Assembly (NCBI GenBank): GCA_905116865.2
Contig: CAJHNH020002532.1
Coordinates: 20,001-84,000 of the forward strand
Direction of reading: 5' to 3'
Length of the DNA stretch: 64,000 nt
DNA from: Candidula unifasciata
Lineage: Eukaryota > Mollusca > Gastropoda > Stylommatophora > Geomitridae
The notes under the pieces were generated by a model that worked only from the letters and a program-made list of their open reading frames with translations, made no database searches and was not told the origin of the DNA. This document shows, in pieces, positions 1-12,865 of this stretch; the stretch's first letter is position 1; every line of letters begins with the position of its first letter. Position numbers and translations under genes: made by a program.

Positions 1-236
1 GCATATAGGGCTACACCTAAATTTATTAGAACAATCGGCACTTCGTGGGTGATTTGGTCAACATCACGCCAGTCGCCTTTATGTCCCATGATATTACATG
101 GTACCAATTTAATGCTAGGTCGAACTGGGAGCCAAGTTAAGTTTTGAAATAAAATCAAGCTCGTTCGAATTTAAACCCACAGCCTTCCGATCCCCAGAGA
201 AGGGTCTAGACGCTACAACAAGACGGCTCCAAAATC
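1..236 (-). mobile_element. SINE family A copy
   Basis: This is a tRNA-headed SINE read on the minus strand. The right end holds the degenerate tRNA-like promoter (A-box-like stretch near 210-232, B-box-like stretch near 155-170). The body carries the family core, seen on the plus strand as a GTGGGTGATTTGGTCAAC block near 45-63, followed by a CAATCGGCAC block near 33-42. The same order of blocks recurs at 6843, 24450, 33360, 40150, 48745 and 53508. It has no coding capacity and would need a LINE for mobility. The left edge is cut by the window. The family name is only local; I cannot match it to a named SINE. Confidence 0.6.
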
Positions 237-448
237 CACGATAAGGTCTGGAATTGTATTTCTTTGGACGGCGAGGGGAAGGGAGGGGAGGGGGCTCTTA
301 ACCTGCCCACCCCCCCCCCTTTCCACCCACCCACACCATTCTTCCCGGTTATCTGTGTCTATCACACATGTGTGCTTATATCAATGCAGCAAATTTTCAC
401 TTTCAGCTTCTATAATCGCCGGATAAGCTTACCTCAGGTTATTGACAT

Positions 449-525
449 GATATCGCTTTAAAAAAGCGAAACATAGGCGCTATTGCACAGTCCCGTCCAA
501 CAGATGTAACTTGGATAACGTGCTT
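449..525 (+). repeat. Diverged duplicate of 1197-1275
   Basis: The stretch beginning ATATCGCT and containing ACATAGGCGCTA, ACAGTC, CCAACA and ACGTGCTT recurs in the same order at 1197-1275. Similarity is visible but imperfect. It may be the 3' part of an unrecognised interspersed repeat. Confidence 0.5.
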
Positions 526-544
526 GATTAAAAAGTTAAATGAG

Positions 545-765
545 AATGCTAAATATTTTTAAATGGGGTAACGACTAGACGCTCGTCTCATATCTGATGG
601 TCGTGTGCTCGGACATTAATTTTTTTTAGAAAAAGATCAGATCAAAGCAACCTGAAGTGGGTACCAGGTGTAGTCCTGAGTAATAAATCACCCACCAAAT
701 GCTCTTTGGTCTATAAAATATAGGTTTAGCCCAATACACCTAAAGGCGGGGTAAAGGGTTCTTTA
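545..765 (+). mobile_element. Degraded SINE family A copy
   Basis: A tRNA-like head (GGGTAACGACTAGACG near 567-582) is followed by a remnant core and by the family A 3' block TTTGGTCTATAAAATATAGG near 705-724. The copy is in plus orientation, opposite to the one at 1-236. Divergence is heavy, so the limits are approximate. Confidence 0.4.
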
Positions 766-784
766 CTAGCATTCCTCAGGGTAT

Positions 785-1000
785 TACCATTGGGGAGCTG
801 CGTAGTTTCTAGGCATAACCTTGAGTGCTGGAAGTCCTGGGTTCAAGCCACGGTGAATGCTGTGATTTTTTTTACGTGGACTTATAGCAATTTCCCCTGG
901 TCTTTGGGTAGTAAAATCGGACGCTTGTGTGTATTGTTGCGCACGTAAAAATAAATTACCTAGCAGTTGGAAATCGAAAAATAGTAGCCTAACGGTGCTG
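785..1000 (+). mobile_element. Possible tRNA-headed SINE
   Basis: The stretch starts GGGGAGCTGCGTAGTTTCTAG (A-box-like) and has a good B-box, GGGTTCAAGCC, near 839-849. The downstream body includes GGGTAGTAAAATCGG, which resembles the family A core at 24450. No target-site duplication was found. It could also be a tRNA pseudogene. Confidence 0.35.
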
Positions 1001-1196
1001 TAAGGGCAAAAATGTGGACTTAAAAATCTACCCAAAGTATTTCAGGATCCTCGTCGGTGCTACAGAGTTCGCTCAGGCTTAAGTTAGAAGTAGAACGGAA
1101 CACTTATCGGTTACTACTCTTGTGCCATGATGTTGATCCATTGTTTAAACCGTTTAAATCTAAACCAAGGTTTTTCACCTTATGCCCCCATGCTTA

Positions 1197-1275
1197 TATC
1201 GCTAGAATAGATGAAACACATAGGCGCTAGTACACAGTCGCACCCAACATCTGATACTATGATTACGTGCTTTCC
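1197..1275 (+). repeat. Diverged duplicate of 449-525
   Basis: This is the second copy of the short repeat described at 449-525. It lies just upstream of a family A core fragment. Confidence 0.45.
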
Positions 1276-1304
1276 AAAGCAAACAAGACATTTTTTTTTC
1301 TCAA

Positions 1305-1400
1305 CAATGACCTTGACCCCCAAGTCAACCCAGCCTTGTCTGGATACTAGGCTTGGGACGTAAAGGCAACCTGTGTAGCGTTGACCACATCACCTATCCC
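1305..1400 (+). mobile_element. SINE family A core fragment
   Basis: The stretch contains the family A signature: CTTGACCCCCAAGTCAACCC, then GGGACGTAAAGGCAACCTG, then GTTGACCACATCACC. The tRNA head is missing. It abuts the GAA-tailed repeat at 1400. Confidence 0.45.
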
Positions 1401-1634
1401 GTGTCGATTGCATGTCGTAAGAGTCGACTAATTGGGGAGCTTCCTTTGAAGTCAGAGTGCATCTGCCGGAGAGGCAAGGAACCAACAGTCTGTATTCAAA
1501 AGAATGAGATCTGTAAAACTGATGCACATGCAACACTCAGGTTCTGGAACAGGACTGCAGTTCAGTAGTGGACGAGCAACCAGAACTTTCCGCCAGAGTA
1601 TACAGCTGGTGAACGCGAAGAAGAAGAAGAAGAT
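1400..1634 (+). mobile_element. GAA-tailed repeat, family C
   Basis: This interspersed repeat of about 220 bp ends in GGTGAACGCGAAGAAGAAG. Similar copies lie at 3745, 34815 and 41170 on the plus strand and at 40688, 53368, 58498 and 59155 on the minus strand. A frame containing ICKTDAHATLRFWNRTAVQ is open here up to a TAG near 1566. The copy at 58498 encodes nearly the same peptide, which suggests the unit derives from the 3' end of a LINE or another transcript. The tail resembles that of the jockey-like LINE at 8604-10646. I see no tRNA-like head, so SINE status is unproven. Confidence 0.5.
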
Positions 1635-2343
1635 TGGTCTATAAGATACTGCCAAACACGCTGGAAGGCGTGGACACGAGTTTGTTTACTTTAAAAAAAA
1701 AACGTTATCATAGTTATTAAAGACGGAAGATATATGACTCTCTGTCCTCATTCTCCGCATCCTGCTCTCGTTTACCTTAAGAAAAAAAATACAGTCATTC
1801 ATTTACAATCATTCATCAATTTAAATCTTGCATGCATTTATTTCATGCAATTTGTTTTTATAGTTTTTCGTTGCTTTATCGTATCTCCATGAACTCATTT
1901 TTTTTTTTTTAAATTCTGTGTAGGCAGTACCAAATAAAATGATGATGATGATAGCATAGTAAAAGATTATAGATAATGAACACCATATACGGTACAGGCT
2001 CCATGTGGATCTATATGATCCATTTCTTCCAAATTAGATACTTCAAAAGTCGTTGAGCATAGGCAACACTCTGGAACACAAATGGATTTCAGACCACTTA
2101 GTTTAGTCCTTCAAGTATCAACACTTGACACATAGCTCGCAAACATCTTCAGCAAAGACACATAAACAATCCAGCATCGTAAACAATCACTTATCGTCGG
2201 CAGGAAAACTTGTATATTGTGCTGCAAATTGCCTGTAATAAGTCTACAAGTGCTTTCATATGGGGCATTTTCAGAGTTGTGAGTCACACGCTGTTTGTTC
2301 TCTTTTCATACAAGCTGTATTATACAAGGCTTGTTTAGCTGGA
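1635..2343. other. Unassigned, AT-rich
   Basis: No gene is recognised. The stretch holds short A and T runs and a small (GATGAT) cluster near 1941-1952, of the kind that ends RTE-like LINEs here. No coding match could be made next to it. Confidence 0.5.
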
Positions 2344-3271
<928 letters not shown>

Positions 3272-3744
3272 TTTTCTCTCCCTTTATGTTTACTCAGTTG
3301 CTTGTACGACCCATTTTAAAACCATTTTTTTTTCAGTGTAATTTCTCAGTGTCTATCTTACTCCCCCACCCTGCATCTTATCCTCTGTTAGCTATTTCTT
3401 TTTTTTTTTTTTACATTATGACCTGCCTATCTAGTAATTCACTACTGAGTTATAAAATTAAGAAATGAATCTTCATTCGTTTTCTTTCTTTGGCCAAGAA
3501 TGATGAAGCATAATAGATTTCCGAGAAATGGTACTGCATCTCTTGTCGCAGTTGCTTTCCTCTGTTATTAACATATATAGGGAAACATGTCGATTGCGGC
3601 TTTCTAAGAACTACGTTTTGATAACATACATTATAGATAAGCATTATCTTTGTAGACTTCGTTTTATCATGGTGGGGGGGGGGGGTGTATACACACTATC
3701 CTCTTTAAAGCATGTCGCAAAAGTTGTATAATTAACCGTCTTTC
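3272..3744. other. Unassigned, with G tract
   Basis: No gene is recognised. The stretch contains a 12-base G run at 3674-3685 and T-rich segments. Confidence 0.5.
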
Positions 3745-3932
3745 CTTGAAAGTCATAGTGGATCTGCCCAAGAAGCGACGAACCAATATTCTACATACAA
3801 AAAGCACAGATTTGTAAAACCGGTGTGCACGCAAAGCATAAAGTTCTGGAACATCACAAAAACCCGTTCAAATGTGGACGAACAACTGCCAGAAGTTACA
3901 GGCAGTGAACGTGAAGAAGAAAGAAGAAGATA
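3745..3932 (+). mobile_element. GAA-tailed repeat, family C
   Basis: A diverged family C copy is recognisable by TTTGTAAAACCGGTGTGCACGC in place of the family's CTGTAAAACTGATGCACATG, by AAGTTCTGGAACA, and by the 3' end GTGAACGTGAAGAAGAAAG. The family peptide frame is broken. Confidence 0.5.
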
Positions 3933-4297
3933 AACGTAATTTCCTGACAAAATTACTCAGGCTACTAGCAAAGCAGAAGTTAAACCCCTTCCTTATAAGA
4001 GATATGACACATTATCAATTTTAATGAAGAAATGTTCGATGTCACTAAATCTCAAACAAAAAACTTGTACATAATAAAATGTATTATATTTAAAGAATAA
4101 TTTCATTGTTATAATTCTTATATAACAATAATAACGTAAACTGAATAACAGCTGCGTTGCATACCGATTTGTTTTTTAGTTTAACGTTTAACTTTCGCAC
4201 AATACACTTTCTTACGGAACCGGATACACCACTGTGTTGCGAAACACAGTTTGGAAAATTTTGGTTTAGATGATTTCGGTGGAAAAGGGGACAGGCA

Positions 4298-5935
<1,638 letters not shown>

Positions 5936-6345
5936 TCAGCAGCCAGTGCAGAGTTTCAATGCTAATAGTGCTAGTAGCATTCTTATTAAACGTCCATCTT
6001 GCCTTTTCTCTGATCCTCGAGCATCGGCAAGAATCCTCGTCCCTCCGCGCTGCATCAATCTCCCCAGACAGTAGTGATCCATCTGCTTCTTCGAACTGTA
6101 CAAGCTCTCCCACAAGGCACTAGCCACGCCTGCCTTATCATGCATCTGTATTTCCCTAAGTTGTGCACAGCCAGCCAGTCTGTCCGCCGGTTCATTTCCC
6201 AATACACCGGCGATTCTCGGAGAAACAATCAGGACAATAATCCTCACCCGTGTCCTCCGCAGTGAAGCATGCCACTCTGCACGAAGCATGCCTGTCCTGA
6301 CCTTCCTCAGCATGCTTTCTGAGTCAGTTACAATCACGATGTTTA
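5936..6345 (-). mobile_element. LINE 3' fragment with RNase H remnant
   Basis: The minus strand encodes an RNase H remnant. It reads IVTDSESMLRKVRTG (third catalytic aspartate), and then GVLGNEPADRLAG (the last catalytic aspartate region). In another frame, downstream remnants match the C-terminus of the related element at 44176-45158, which ends in a CPEC motif. At least one frameshift separates the parts, and the YTDGS and glutamate motifs are missing. In the intact family, RNase H removes RNA from the RNA/DNA hybrid during retrotransposition. This copy is dead. Confidence 0.7.
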
Positions 6346-6842
6346 TGTGTTTTGCTCTCTAACCAGCGGAAAGATTGGTTTTCCTTGCGTCTTTTTTTGC
6401 GGCAAATTAAAAAATGGACACCAATTGAAAAAAAAAAAAATGCTTGCTGTTAACAGAGTAAAGTCGGTTTTGTAAAACATCAGGTTGCTTTCGTAGGCCT
6501 TTCACTCTCAGTTGGTCATTTCCAGCATTGGTCTCCTGTGAGTTGTGAATTTTTCATTGTGTGCGGAATAAATTATTAAAATACTCACCATCCATACCTA
6601 CACATGTGAACTGAACAGTCTCAACGCGTTTGTCAGTTACCGTATATTTTTCTAGGGGTATACACATTATTAGACATGTGCAGCTTTAAGAAAACAGCAG
6701 CATTTTCGCAAATGTAAATTATAATATCATAACGGGCATCTGAAATCTAAGACAATCTGCAAAAAACTCGTCTTGGTGCACACATGAGTTTTGGAGATAT
6801 GTATTAAAGTTTGAGGGTAAGATTTCTTAAATCACCTTAAGC
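6346..6842. other. Unassigned
   Basis: No coding or repeat match is recognised apart from a 13-base A run near 6428. Confidence 0.4.
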
Positions 6843-7020
6843 ACGGGTAGTCTAGCTTTGTGGTTAAACACACCCATGGTCTTGGGTTCGAATCTGCATT
6901 GTGTCTAAATGTGTTTCATATTGACCCCAGGTTGACTCAGCCTAAATAGTCCTGGGAAGTAAAGACAGGGTTGACAACATCACTGATCGACTGCTAAATG
7001 ATCTATGGATATATGAGTCT
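6843..7020 (+). mobile_element. SINE family A copy
   Basis: This is one of the clearest family A copies. It has an A-box-like GTCTAGCTTTGTGGTTAAAC, a near-consensus B-box GGGTTCGAATCTG near 6884-6896, then GACCCCAGGTTGACTCAGCC, GGGAAGTAAAGACAGGG and GTTGACAACATCAC. Position and spacing of the boxes fit an internal RNA polymerase III promoter. A relation to a named core-domain SINE family needs a database comparison. Confidence 0.7.
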
Positions 7021-7047
7021 AGCTAGCATCTTAACGCTAAGGAAGAT

Positions 7048-7305
7048 TGGCTAATAAACAGCATCTTGTCTCGGAGGCGGAAATATGTTGATCTTATTAG
7101 GCACCATGGCGGTTTGGGGAAAAAAAAAGCAGAAGGCATGGTAACCGGAAGGAAGGCAGGGGCCGATCAACACGAAGAAGGGCGCAGGACATACGTGACT
7201 CAATTAATATGAAAGTACACGAGGCGGGAGAGCTGGCGAGAGACCGAGTTTCTTTCACGCAGACCGTGATGAGAACGACGTTCTACAAATCACCTGCTCC
7301 ATGAT
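7048..7305 (+). mobile_element. RTE-like LINE 3' end
   Basis: Translation gives a C-terminal remnant containing RRRAQDIRDSINMKVHEAGE and ARDRVSFTQTVM (with small frame breaks), followed by a short GATAATGATGA tail. The same C-terminus occurs at 19786-20011 and, on the minus strand, at 54437-54690. The endonuclease and reverse transcriptase parts are absent, as expected for 5'-truncated insertions. Confidence 0.7.
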
Positions 7306-7491
7306 AATGATGAGCCAGTAGCATGTGTCCAATGAGCATCAAAATGGACAAATGGGCACACACACGATGATATAAAAATTTGATAATATAATACCTGAAT
7401 GTGACACAGACATTACTTTTGACATTACTTGCCACAGGTCGGTATAGCGTCGCGTTCATCTGATTGGTTTCGGTTTTGTCTTTTTTCGGAC

Positions 7492-7620
7492 TAGGTCACT
7501 TTCATTCAGCTTAGGTCGTTTTCATCCGGCTTAGGCCGGTTTCATCCAGCTTCGGTCACTTTCATCCTGCTTAGGTTACTATAATCTGGCTGCGGTCACT
7601 TCCATAAATATGCGGTCACC
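7492..7620 (+). repeat. 20-bp tandem repeat, about six units
   Basis: Six diverged 20-bp units start at 7492, 7512, 7532, 7552, 7572 and 7592, plus a partial unit. The consensus is close to TAGGTCACTTTCATCCGGCT. The phase is exact with no indels. Confidence 0.85.
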
Positions 7621-8336
7621 CCCAAGTACGCTCGACATTTGAAGCTATAGCAAAACTCTTGGTCTTAACTTAATTATTCATACTAGGATCATTTACATTC
7701 TCTAATTAGTCTGTTTATCCTGCTTACAGGGCCGGAAATCCCTATATGACAGAAGGGATCGGTTAGGTTTCGACCTTAATAACCTGGTAGGCGGACATAT
7801 ATCAAATGTTTATAGCTAGAGTGGTTTCCTATACATCACGGAGAGATGTTCTCCTGTCGACTTCCTGAACCGTATGATTCTATCGGTGATCTATTGTCCG
7901 TACTTTACGCAATATCTGGTGGATGATTTCCTTTTAATGTCACTTGTTGAAACATTATTTTCCTTACTCACATCCATCGCTCTTCTCCCATTTCTCCCTA
8001 CTCATTCTCATTCGTCTACTCCTAGATACGTTAAATTTTTTCCTAAACCTTTGCAGCTTAAACCTATCCCTCCTCTTTTCGATTCCGTAATTGACAGTAT
8101 CGTTATCATAACCAATATAATCATCATCACCTTCACAAAAAACCGTTATTATAATATTCTTAATTATTACCACAATCATCATCGCCATCATTATCATCAG
8201 AATCAGTACCGGCAGCATCATTAACATTTTCTTTTCTTATTCTACTTATTTATTTTCCTCCTGTACTAAATTTACTAGAACCACATCACTGTTGGACTCG
8301 CTAGCAATCTATTCACTGTGCAACCATAAAACTAGC
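7621..8336. other. Unassigned, AT-rich
   Basis: No gene is recognised. The part near 8100-8220 is rich in CAT/ATC triplets, which gives mirror open frames on both strands. These are compositional. Confidence 0.4.
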
Positions 8337-8603
8337 TACACTGAATGACTAAGAACTTGAAAAACGTCATTAAATAGATAAAACAATTGAAATCAAAACA
8401 ATAAACGAATAAAACACTTGGAAACCCTTCTTTAGTGACTAGTGGCCTGAGTCACGAAGTATCATTTTACCGTCTTAGTAAAACACGAGAAAACTTAACT
8501 GAATGACTAAAAACACGTGAAATCACTTTACTGAATCAATGAAAACACATGAAATCACTAAATTTTTAAAACACGTAAAATCACTTCACTGCATAACTAA
8601 AAA
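8337..8603 (+). repeat. Degenerate 26-bp tandem array, piece 1
   Basis: Repeated units near the consensus GAATGACTAAAACACGTG followed by AAATCACT, with a TTC spacer in some units. The core CACGTG is palindromic. The same units continue at 10647-11182, 13483-13553 and 14353-14460, so this is the left piece of an array interrupted by retrotransposons. Confidence 0.8.
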
Positions 8604-8607
8604 GATA

Positions 8608-8663
8608 TTCTTCTTCTTCTTCTTCTTCTTCTTCTTCTTCTTCTTCTTCTTCTTCTTCTTCTT
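8608..8663 (-). repeat. (TTC)n = (GAA)n LINE tail
   Basis: A trinucleotide tail directly follows AGGCGAACG on the minus strand, downstream of the jockey-like stop codon. It is the 3' end of the element, not an independent microsatellite. Confidence 0.9.
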
Positions 8664-8685
8664 CCGTTCGCCTGAAATAAGTTGT

Positions 8686-9450
8686 CTATATCAGCAGTTT
8701 TGTCTCTTGTATACATTTCACTGTCGTTGTTAGTTCATTCAGTGGTCCATAGAGTTTACGTTCCATTGTTGTTCTTTTTGGCCAAAAGGTTTGCCTTAAT
8801 GTGTCAAAATCGGTGCAGTCCTGGAGTACATGCTCTGCTGTCTGGGGCACATTTCCACAGGTGCACATGGCTGATACACTTGAATGGCTTGAATTTTGTG
8901 TACATGTGGTTACGTAATCGGTTGTGCCCTGTTCTGAGGCGGAGGATAATGACTTGTTCTGGTCTGTCCATAATAAAATAGCCGTCTTGTGCTGGGGCTG
9001 CTGGTTTCCTGATCGATTAAAGATTCTTTTCTTTTGGTGGTATGTGACTGGTACATCCGGCTGCTCTTTTGTCGCACCTTCCTCTGCCAGTTGATCAGCT
9101 TTCTCATTTCCAGGCACTCCACAATGAGACGGTATCCACTGCATTACGACTCTTCGCTGAAGGCTGAGTTGTGTCAGCAGTGTTTGCAATTCTGGTAGTT
9201 TCCTAGACTGGAGTGCTTCAAGTACTGATTTAGGATCTGTCAGCATTACCACATACTGTGAGCCAAGGTTGGTATTTAGCAGTTTCTCTGTAGCTATCTT
9301 GATAGCCTGGGTTTCTGTATCGTAGTTATGGGAGTACTTCCCTGTTGGTATGCTGGACTTATCCCTAGTACCATCTGGGAATTCGATGTACACTCCAGCA
9401 CCACCATTTCTAACTACACGTTCTGCGGATCCATCTGTATAGACTCTGAC
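8686..9450 (-). pseudogene. Jockey-like RNase H and C-terminal domain
   Basis: The frame is open from the codon after an in-frame stop near 9451 to a stop at 8686. All RNase H catalytic positions are visible: D in VYTDGSAE, E in HNYDTETQAI, D in VMLTDPKS, and D in NEKADQLAEEG, with the histidine of PSHCGVPGN between. Downstream lies the usual jockey C-terminus with CTCG, AEHVLQDC (C-x-C, H, C spacing). The stop upstream of YTDGS and a frame change between about 8900 and 9122 mark it as decaying. Related remnants lie at 11190-12860 and 50415. Confidence 0.85.
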
Positions 9451-9839
9451 TTATTGTTCTTGTGGGTATTCTTCATCAATATAACTGAGGGTGGCCATTC
9501 TGCGTTGTACACTATCTTGCTCTTTCTTGTCAAATATCCTTTTCACATTTGTCTGGATTTGTACCGTTAGTTTACATTTTTCTCTCCATGGGGTTTGTTC
9601 CGGAATACTTTTAAGTGGGCAACCAATTTTGGAAGGTCAGGAGTTTGTCTACATATTGTTTTTGCTTGGTGTATAAAGCTGCTTCTTTTTAACCGTATCA
9701 AGGTTAAGTATTAAATCTATTTTTCCATCAGGTGATCTGGCATACTGAGGAACTTTTCAGCTTGTATTTGCAACCTTGTATCTCTGCGTTCTCTCAGTGC
9801 CTGTGTTTTCCCAGCTTTCTCCATTTCTAATATGGGGGT

Positions 9840-10646
9840 TCATATCATCCCTCCTGTGATGACTCTGAGCGCTTGATTTTGCACTTTGTCCAACTCCTTT
9901 ACTGTTGTATTAGATGCTGAACACCATGCAGTTGACCCATATTCAAAGTGTGGAAGTATGCTCTGCTTGTATACTTTATTGAGTATTTTCCCATCGGCTC
10001 CCCATGTGGTTCCACTTAGTTTTCTTAGTATTGCTGTCTTCCTCCTGGCTTTGGTTGCTGCCTTGTTGATATGTTTTCTCCATGTCATCAAATGTGACTC
10101 TTAGGTATATGGGCTCTTTATCATTTCTTAGGGGTATTCCGTTTATTTTGATGGTGCCGGCTTTTTGCTTTGGGGAGAGGGTAAATAGTGTGGTGCTGTG
10201 TTGATGCTGACACACCATCTATTGGCCCATGCCTAAAGTGCATTTGTAGCCCGCTGTAGTGTTTTTGTGGCTATCGTTGCATGTTCATTGGTGCACCACA
10301 GTACCAGGTCGTCGACATACATTGCTAGTTTGATTTCATTTGGTATCTCAGCAACGAGATCGTTTATGAATAAGAGGAAAAGTGTGGGCACAGGACACCA
10401 CCTTGAGGGACGCCTTGTCGCAGTAAAACTTTTTTACTTCTAAAACCATCTACCTGTACCCGGGCTCTTCTGTTATGTAGATATGCTTTAATCCAATTGT
10501 ACATTTTTCCATTTATTTTATAGTTTCTCAATTTCTTCAAAAGCCCCTCCTTCCAAACCTTATCAAAAGCTTTCCTTAAATCTATCCATGCCGCGAGTAC
10601 CAGTTTCTTATCTTGAAAAGCATCCTCTATTTTTATTTCTCTATTT
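9840..10646 (-). pseudogene. Jockey-like reverse transcriptase fragment
   Basis: Reading the minus strand from 10646, motif A appears as WIDLRKAFDKVW, then RRARVQVDGF, then RQGVPQGGVL, and the catalytic box as MYVDDLVLWC (YVDD in place of the commoner YADD). The thumb region ends with ILPHFEYGSTAWC and VQNQALRVITGG. A frameshift follows GGVL, and a second separates the YVDD part from the thumb. Fingers motifs upstream of motif A are missing because the element is 5'-truncated at the array junction. Confidence 0.85.
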
Positions 10647-11182
10647 CTAAAAACATATAAAATTACTTCACTGAATCCTAAAAACAGGTGAAATCACTGC
10701 ATGACTAAATTACGTCAAATCACATAATCAATAAGAACACGTGAAATTACTGAAAGACTAAAACACGTGAAATCACTGAATGACTAAAACACGGGAAATC
10801 ACTGGATCAATAAAAACACGTGAAATCAATAAATGACTAAAACATGTGAAATAACTGAATGACTAAAACACGTGAAATCACTGGATCAATAAAACAAGTT
10901 TAATCATTAAATGACTGAAACACGCGAAATCACTGAATAAATAAAAACATGTGAAATTATTGAATGACTAAAACACGTGAAATCACTGAATCCATAAAAA
11001 CACGTGAAATCACTAATTCAATAAAAACACATGAAATTACCCACTTATTAAAACACGTGACATTAGTTCAATGAATTGCTAAAAAAGACGTGAAATCCCT
11101 TCACTGAGTGACAAAAGACACATAAAATATCTGTTTCAATTGACTAAAATCACGTGAAACTACTTTACTGAATAGCATAAAA
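10647..11182 (+). repeat. Degenerate 26-bp tandem array, piece 2
   Basis: The longest array piece has about twenty units. Two unit types are visible: A (GAATGACTAAAACACGTG...) and B (GGATCAATAAAAACACGTG...). Between about 10750 and 10900 they follow an A-A-B order, repeated, suggesting a short higher-order repeat. CACGTG is retained in most units, with CATGTG, CACGGG or CACGCG variants. Confidence 0.85.
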
Positions 11183-11605
11183 ATAAAACTATATTCAGCC
11201 AAAATACCTAGAGGAAAGCACTGTCACAATTGTGATACAGAAGATCAAGCCATCAAAAAAGCAGCAGACTGACGTTAAATATAATTCATACTTCACAACC
11301 CGTCGTGTTACTAACAAAAGCAAGAGCGATACTTAAGGTACTACGATCTGGCAACTTACCTGGTAGACAAACATTACTCTGCAAACTAGGCAACTAGTGT
11401 AAGGTACCGTCCCACTGTGGAGTTACCAGTCTCTTATCCACAAAAGAAGAGAATAATCAAATCAATCGAAAAAGCTACCAAAATCTGCACCGGATGATTA
11501 CCATATTATGGACAGACCAGAGCACGTTTTTATTCTACGCCTTAGAACAGGACACAGTCTTCATCGCAGCGACATGTATACGAAATATTTAATCGGCGAA
11601 TCAGC

Positions 11606-12698
11606 ATACGAGTATTGCATGCAGCACTCTAGGACACTGAAAAAGTACAATGTGGATAAAACCCTCATATGTACTATAGAATATTTGTATGCTAAGGCCA
11701 GCAGTGCTGTCACGCTGAACGGACAAATATTGGTAGCTGGTTCCGAACAACAGTAGGAGTCCGGCAGGGCCGCCTCCTCTCCCCAACACTGTTTAACATC
11801 TTTTTTAAGAAAAAATTATGACTGATGCCCTAGAACAACATCATGGAACAGTATCAGAGGTCGAAGTGTAACAAACTTAAGGTTTGCAGATGACATCGAT
11901 GGGTTGGCCGGAGAAGAGCAAGAGCTAGTCGAGCTTGTAAATCTACTCGATAAAACATCGACCAAGTATGGCATGGAAAAGAACTCAGAAGAAACAAAAG
12001 TAATGACTAATAATCAAGCTGGCAGAATCTCACCAAACTATCTTAATTGTCACAAATTATAACTAGTGACTCATTTTACATATTTAGGATCCATTTTAAG
12101 TGACTTGAGATCACGACCAGAAATTATGTCTAGGCATGCCCAGACAACAGTCCTTGCCAAGCAGAAAACATTTTGGAGATCCAAAAACATTTCATGTAAA
12201 ACTAAATTTCGATTCATCAGAGCACTAGCTATTGGTACATTTACATATGGCTGTGAAACGTGGACCTTAACAGCTGAATAAAAAAAAAAAAAAAAGATAC
12301 CAGCATTAGAAATGCGATGTTTCAGAAAAATTCTTGGCATATCATACAGAGACCACATAACAAACAAAGAAGTTCGCCATAAAATTATACATCAAACTGG
12401 CAACTATGAACCTCTTTTAACTACAGTGAAAAGGCGGAAATGCAATGGTATGGACATGTAATGAGATCTAACGGCCTCTCAAAAACAATACTGCAGGGCT
12501 CAGTAGAGGAAAAGAGGAAAAGAGGCAGACCAAGAAATACCTGGTTACAGTATCTGACTGACTGGACCGGCCTCATCCTTGCAACTGTGAAATCCATCGC
12601 AACTGACCTCCAAAGGTGGAGAGAGCTGATCAGACGACAGTCAACAGAAACTGGTGACCCAACGACATGTAGTGTTACGAGATGATGATGCTGATGAT
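11606..12698 (+). mobile_element. RTE-like LINE inserted in jockey-like LINE
   Basis: A 5'-truncated endonuclease/reverse-transcriptase LINE. Motifs in order: LKKYNVDKTLICTIEYLY (about 11640), TTVGVRQGRLLSPTLFN (about 11745-11795, reached by a frameshift), the catalytic box LRFADDIDGLAGEEQELVEL (about 11880), THFTYLGSILSD, TYGCETWTL, and the C-terminal MQWYGHVMRSNGLSKTIL with RKRGRPRNTW. It ends in a short GATGATGATGCTGATGAT tail. A 7-bp direct repeat AATCAGC lies immediately outside (11599-11605 and 12699-12705). Several stops and frameshifts make it inactive. Confidence 0.85.
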
Positions 12699-12865
12699 AA
12701 TCAGCCATGTGCACATGTGGATTGGCACCTGAGACAACAGATCCTCCAAGACTGTCCCAAATACAACAAATCAAGGCAAAACTTTTAACCAAGAGAAAGA
12801 CCGGTACAAGACAAACTTTACGGGTCGCTTGGTGATTTAAAAAAGACAGTGAAAAAAGTAAAGTA

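Larger units (their letters stand above)
8604..10646 (-). mobile_element. Jockey-like LINE, 5'-truncated
   Basis: A minus-strand non-LTR retrotransposon fragment of about 2 kb covers the reverse transcriptase from motif A onward, then RNase H, a cysteine-histidine C-terminus and a (GAA)n 3' tail (seen as TTC at 8608-8663). It lies inside the 26-bp array. The 7-mer CTAAAAA is present at both edges (8597-8603 and 10647-10653) and is a plausible target-site duplication, although the array itself contains CTAAAA repeatedly. One in-frame stop precedes RNase H and at least one frameshift lies in the reverse transcriptase, so it is not autonomous. Confidence 0.88.

Noticed and set aside
7874..8224. 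Mirror open frames on both strands
   Set aside because: Caused by ATC/GAT-rich composition, with no protein-like features.
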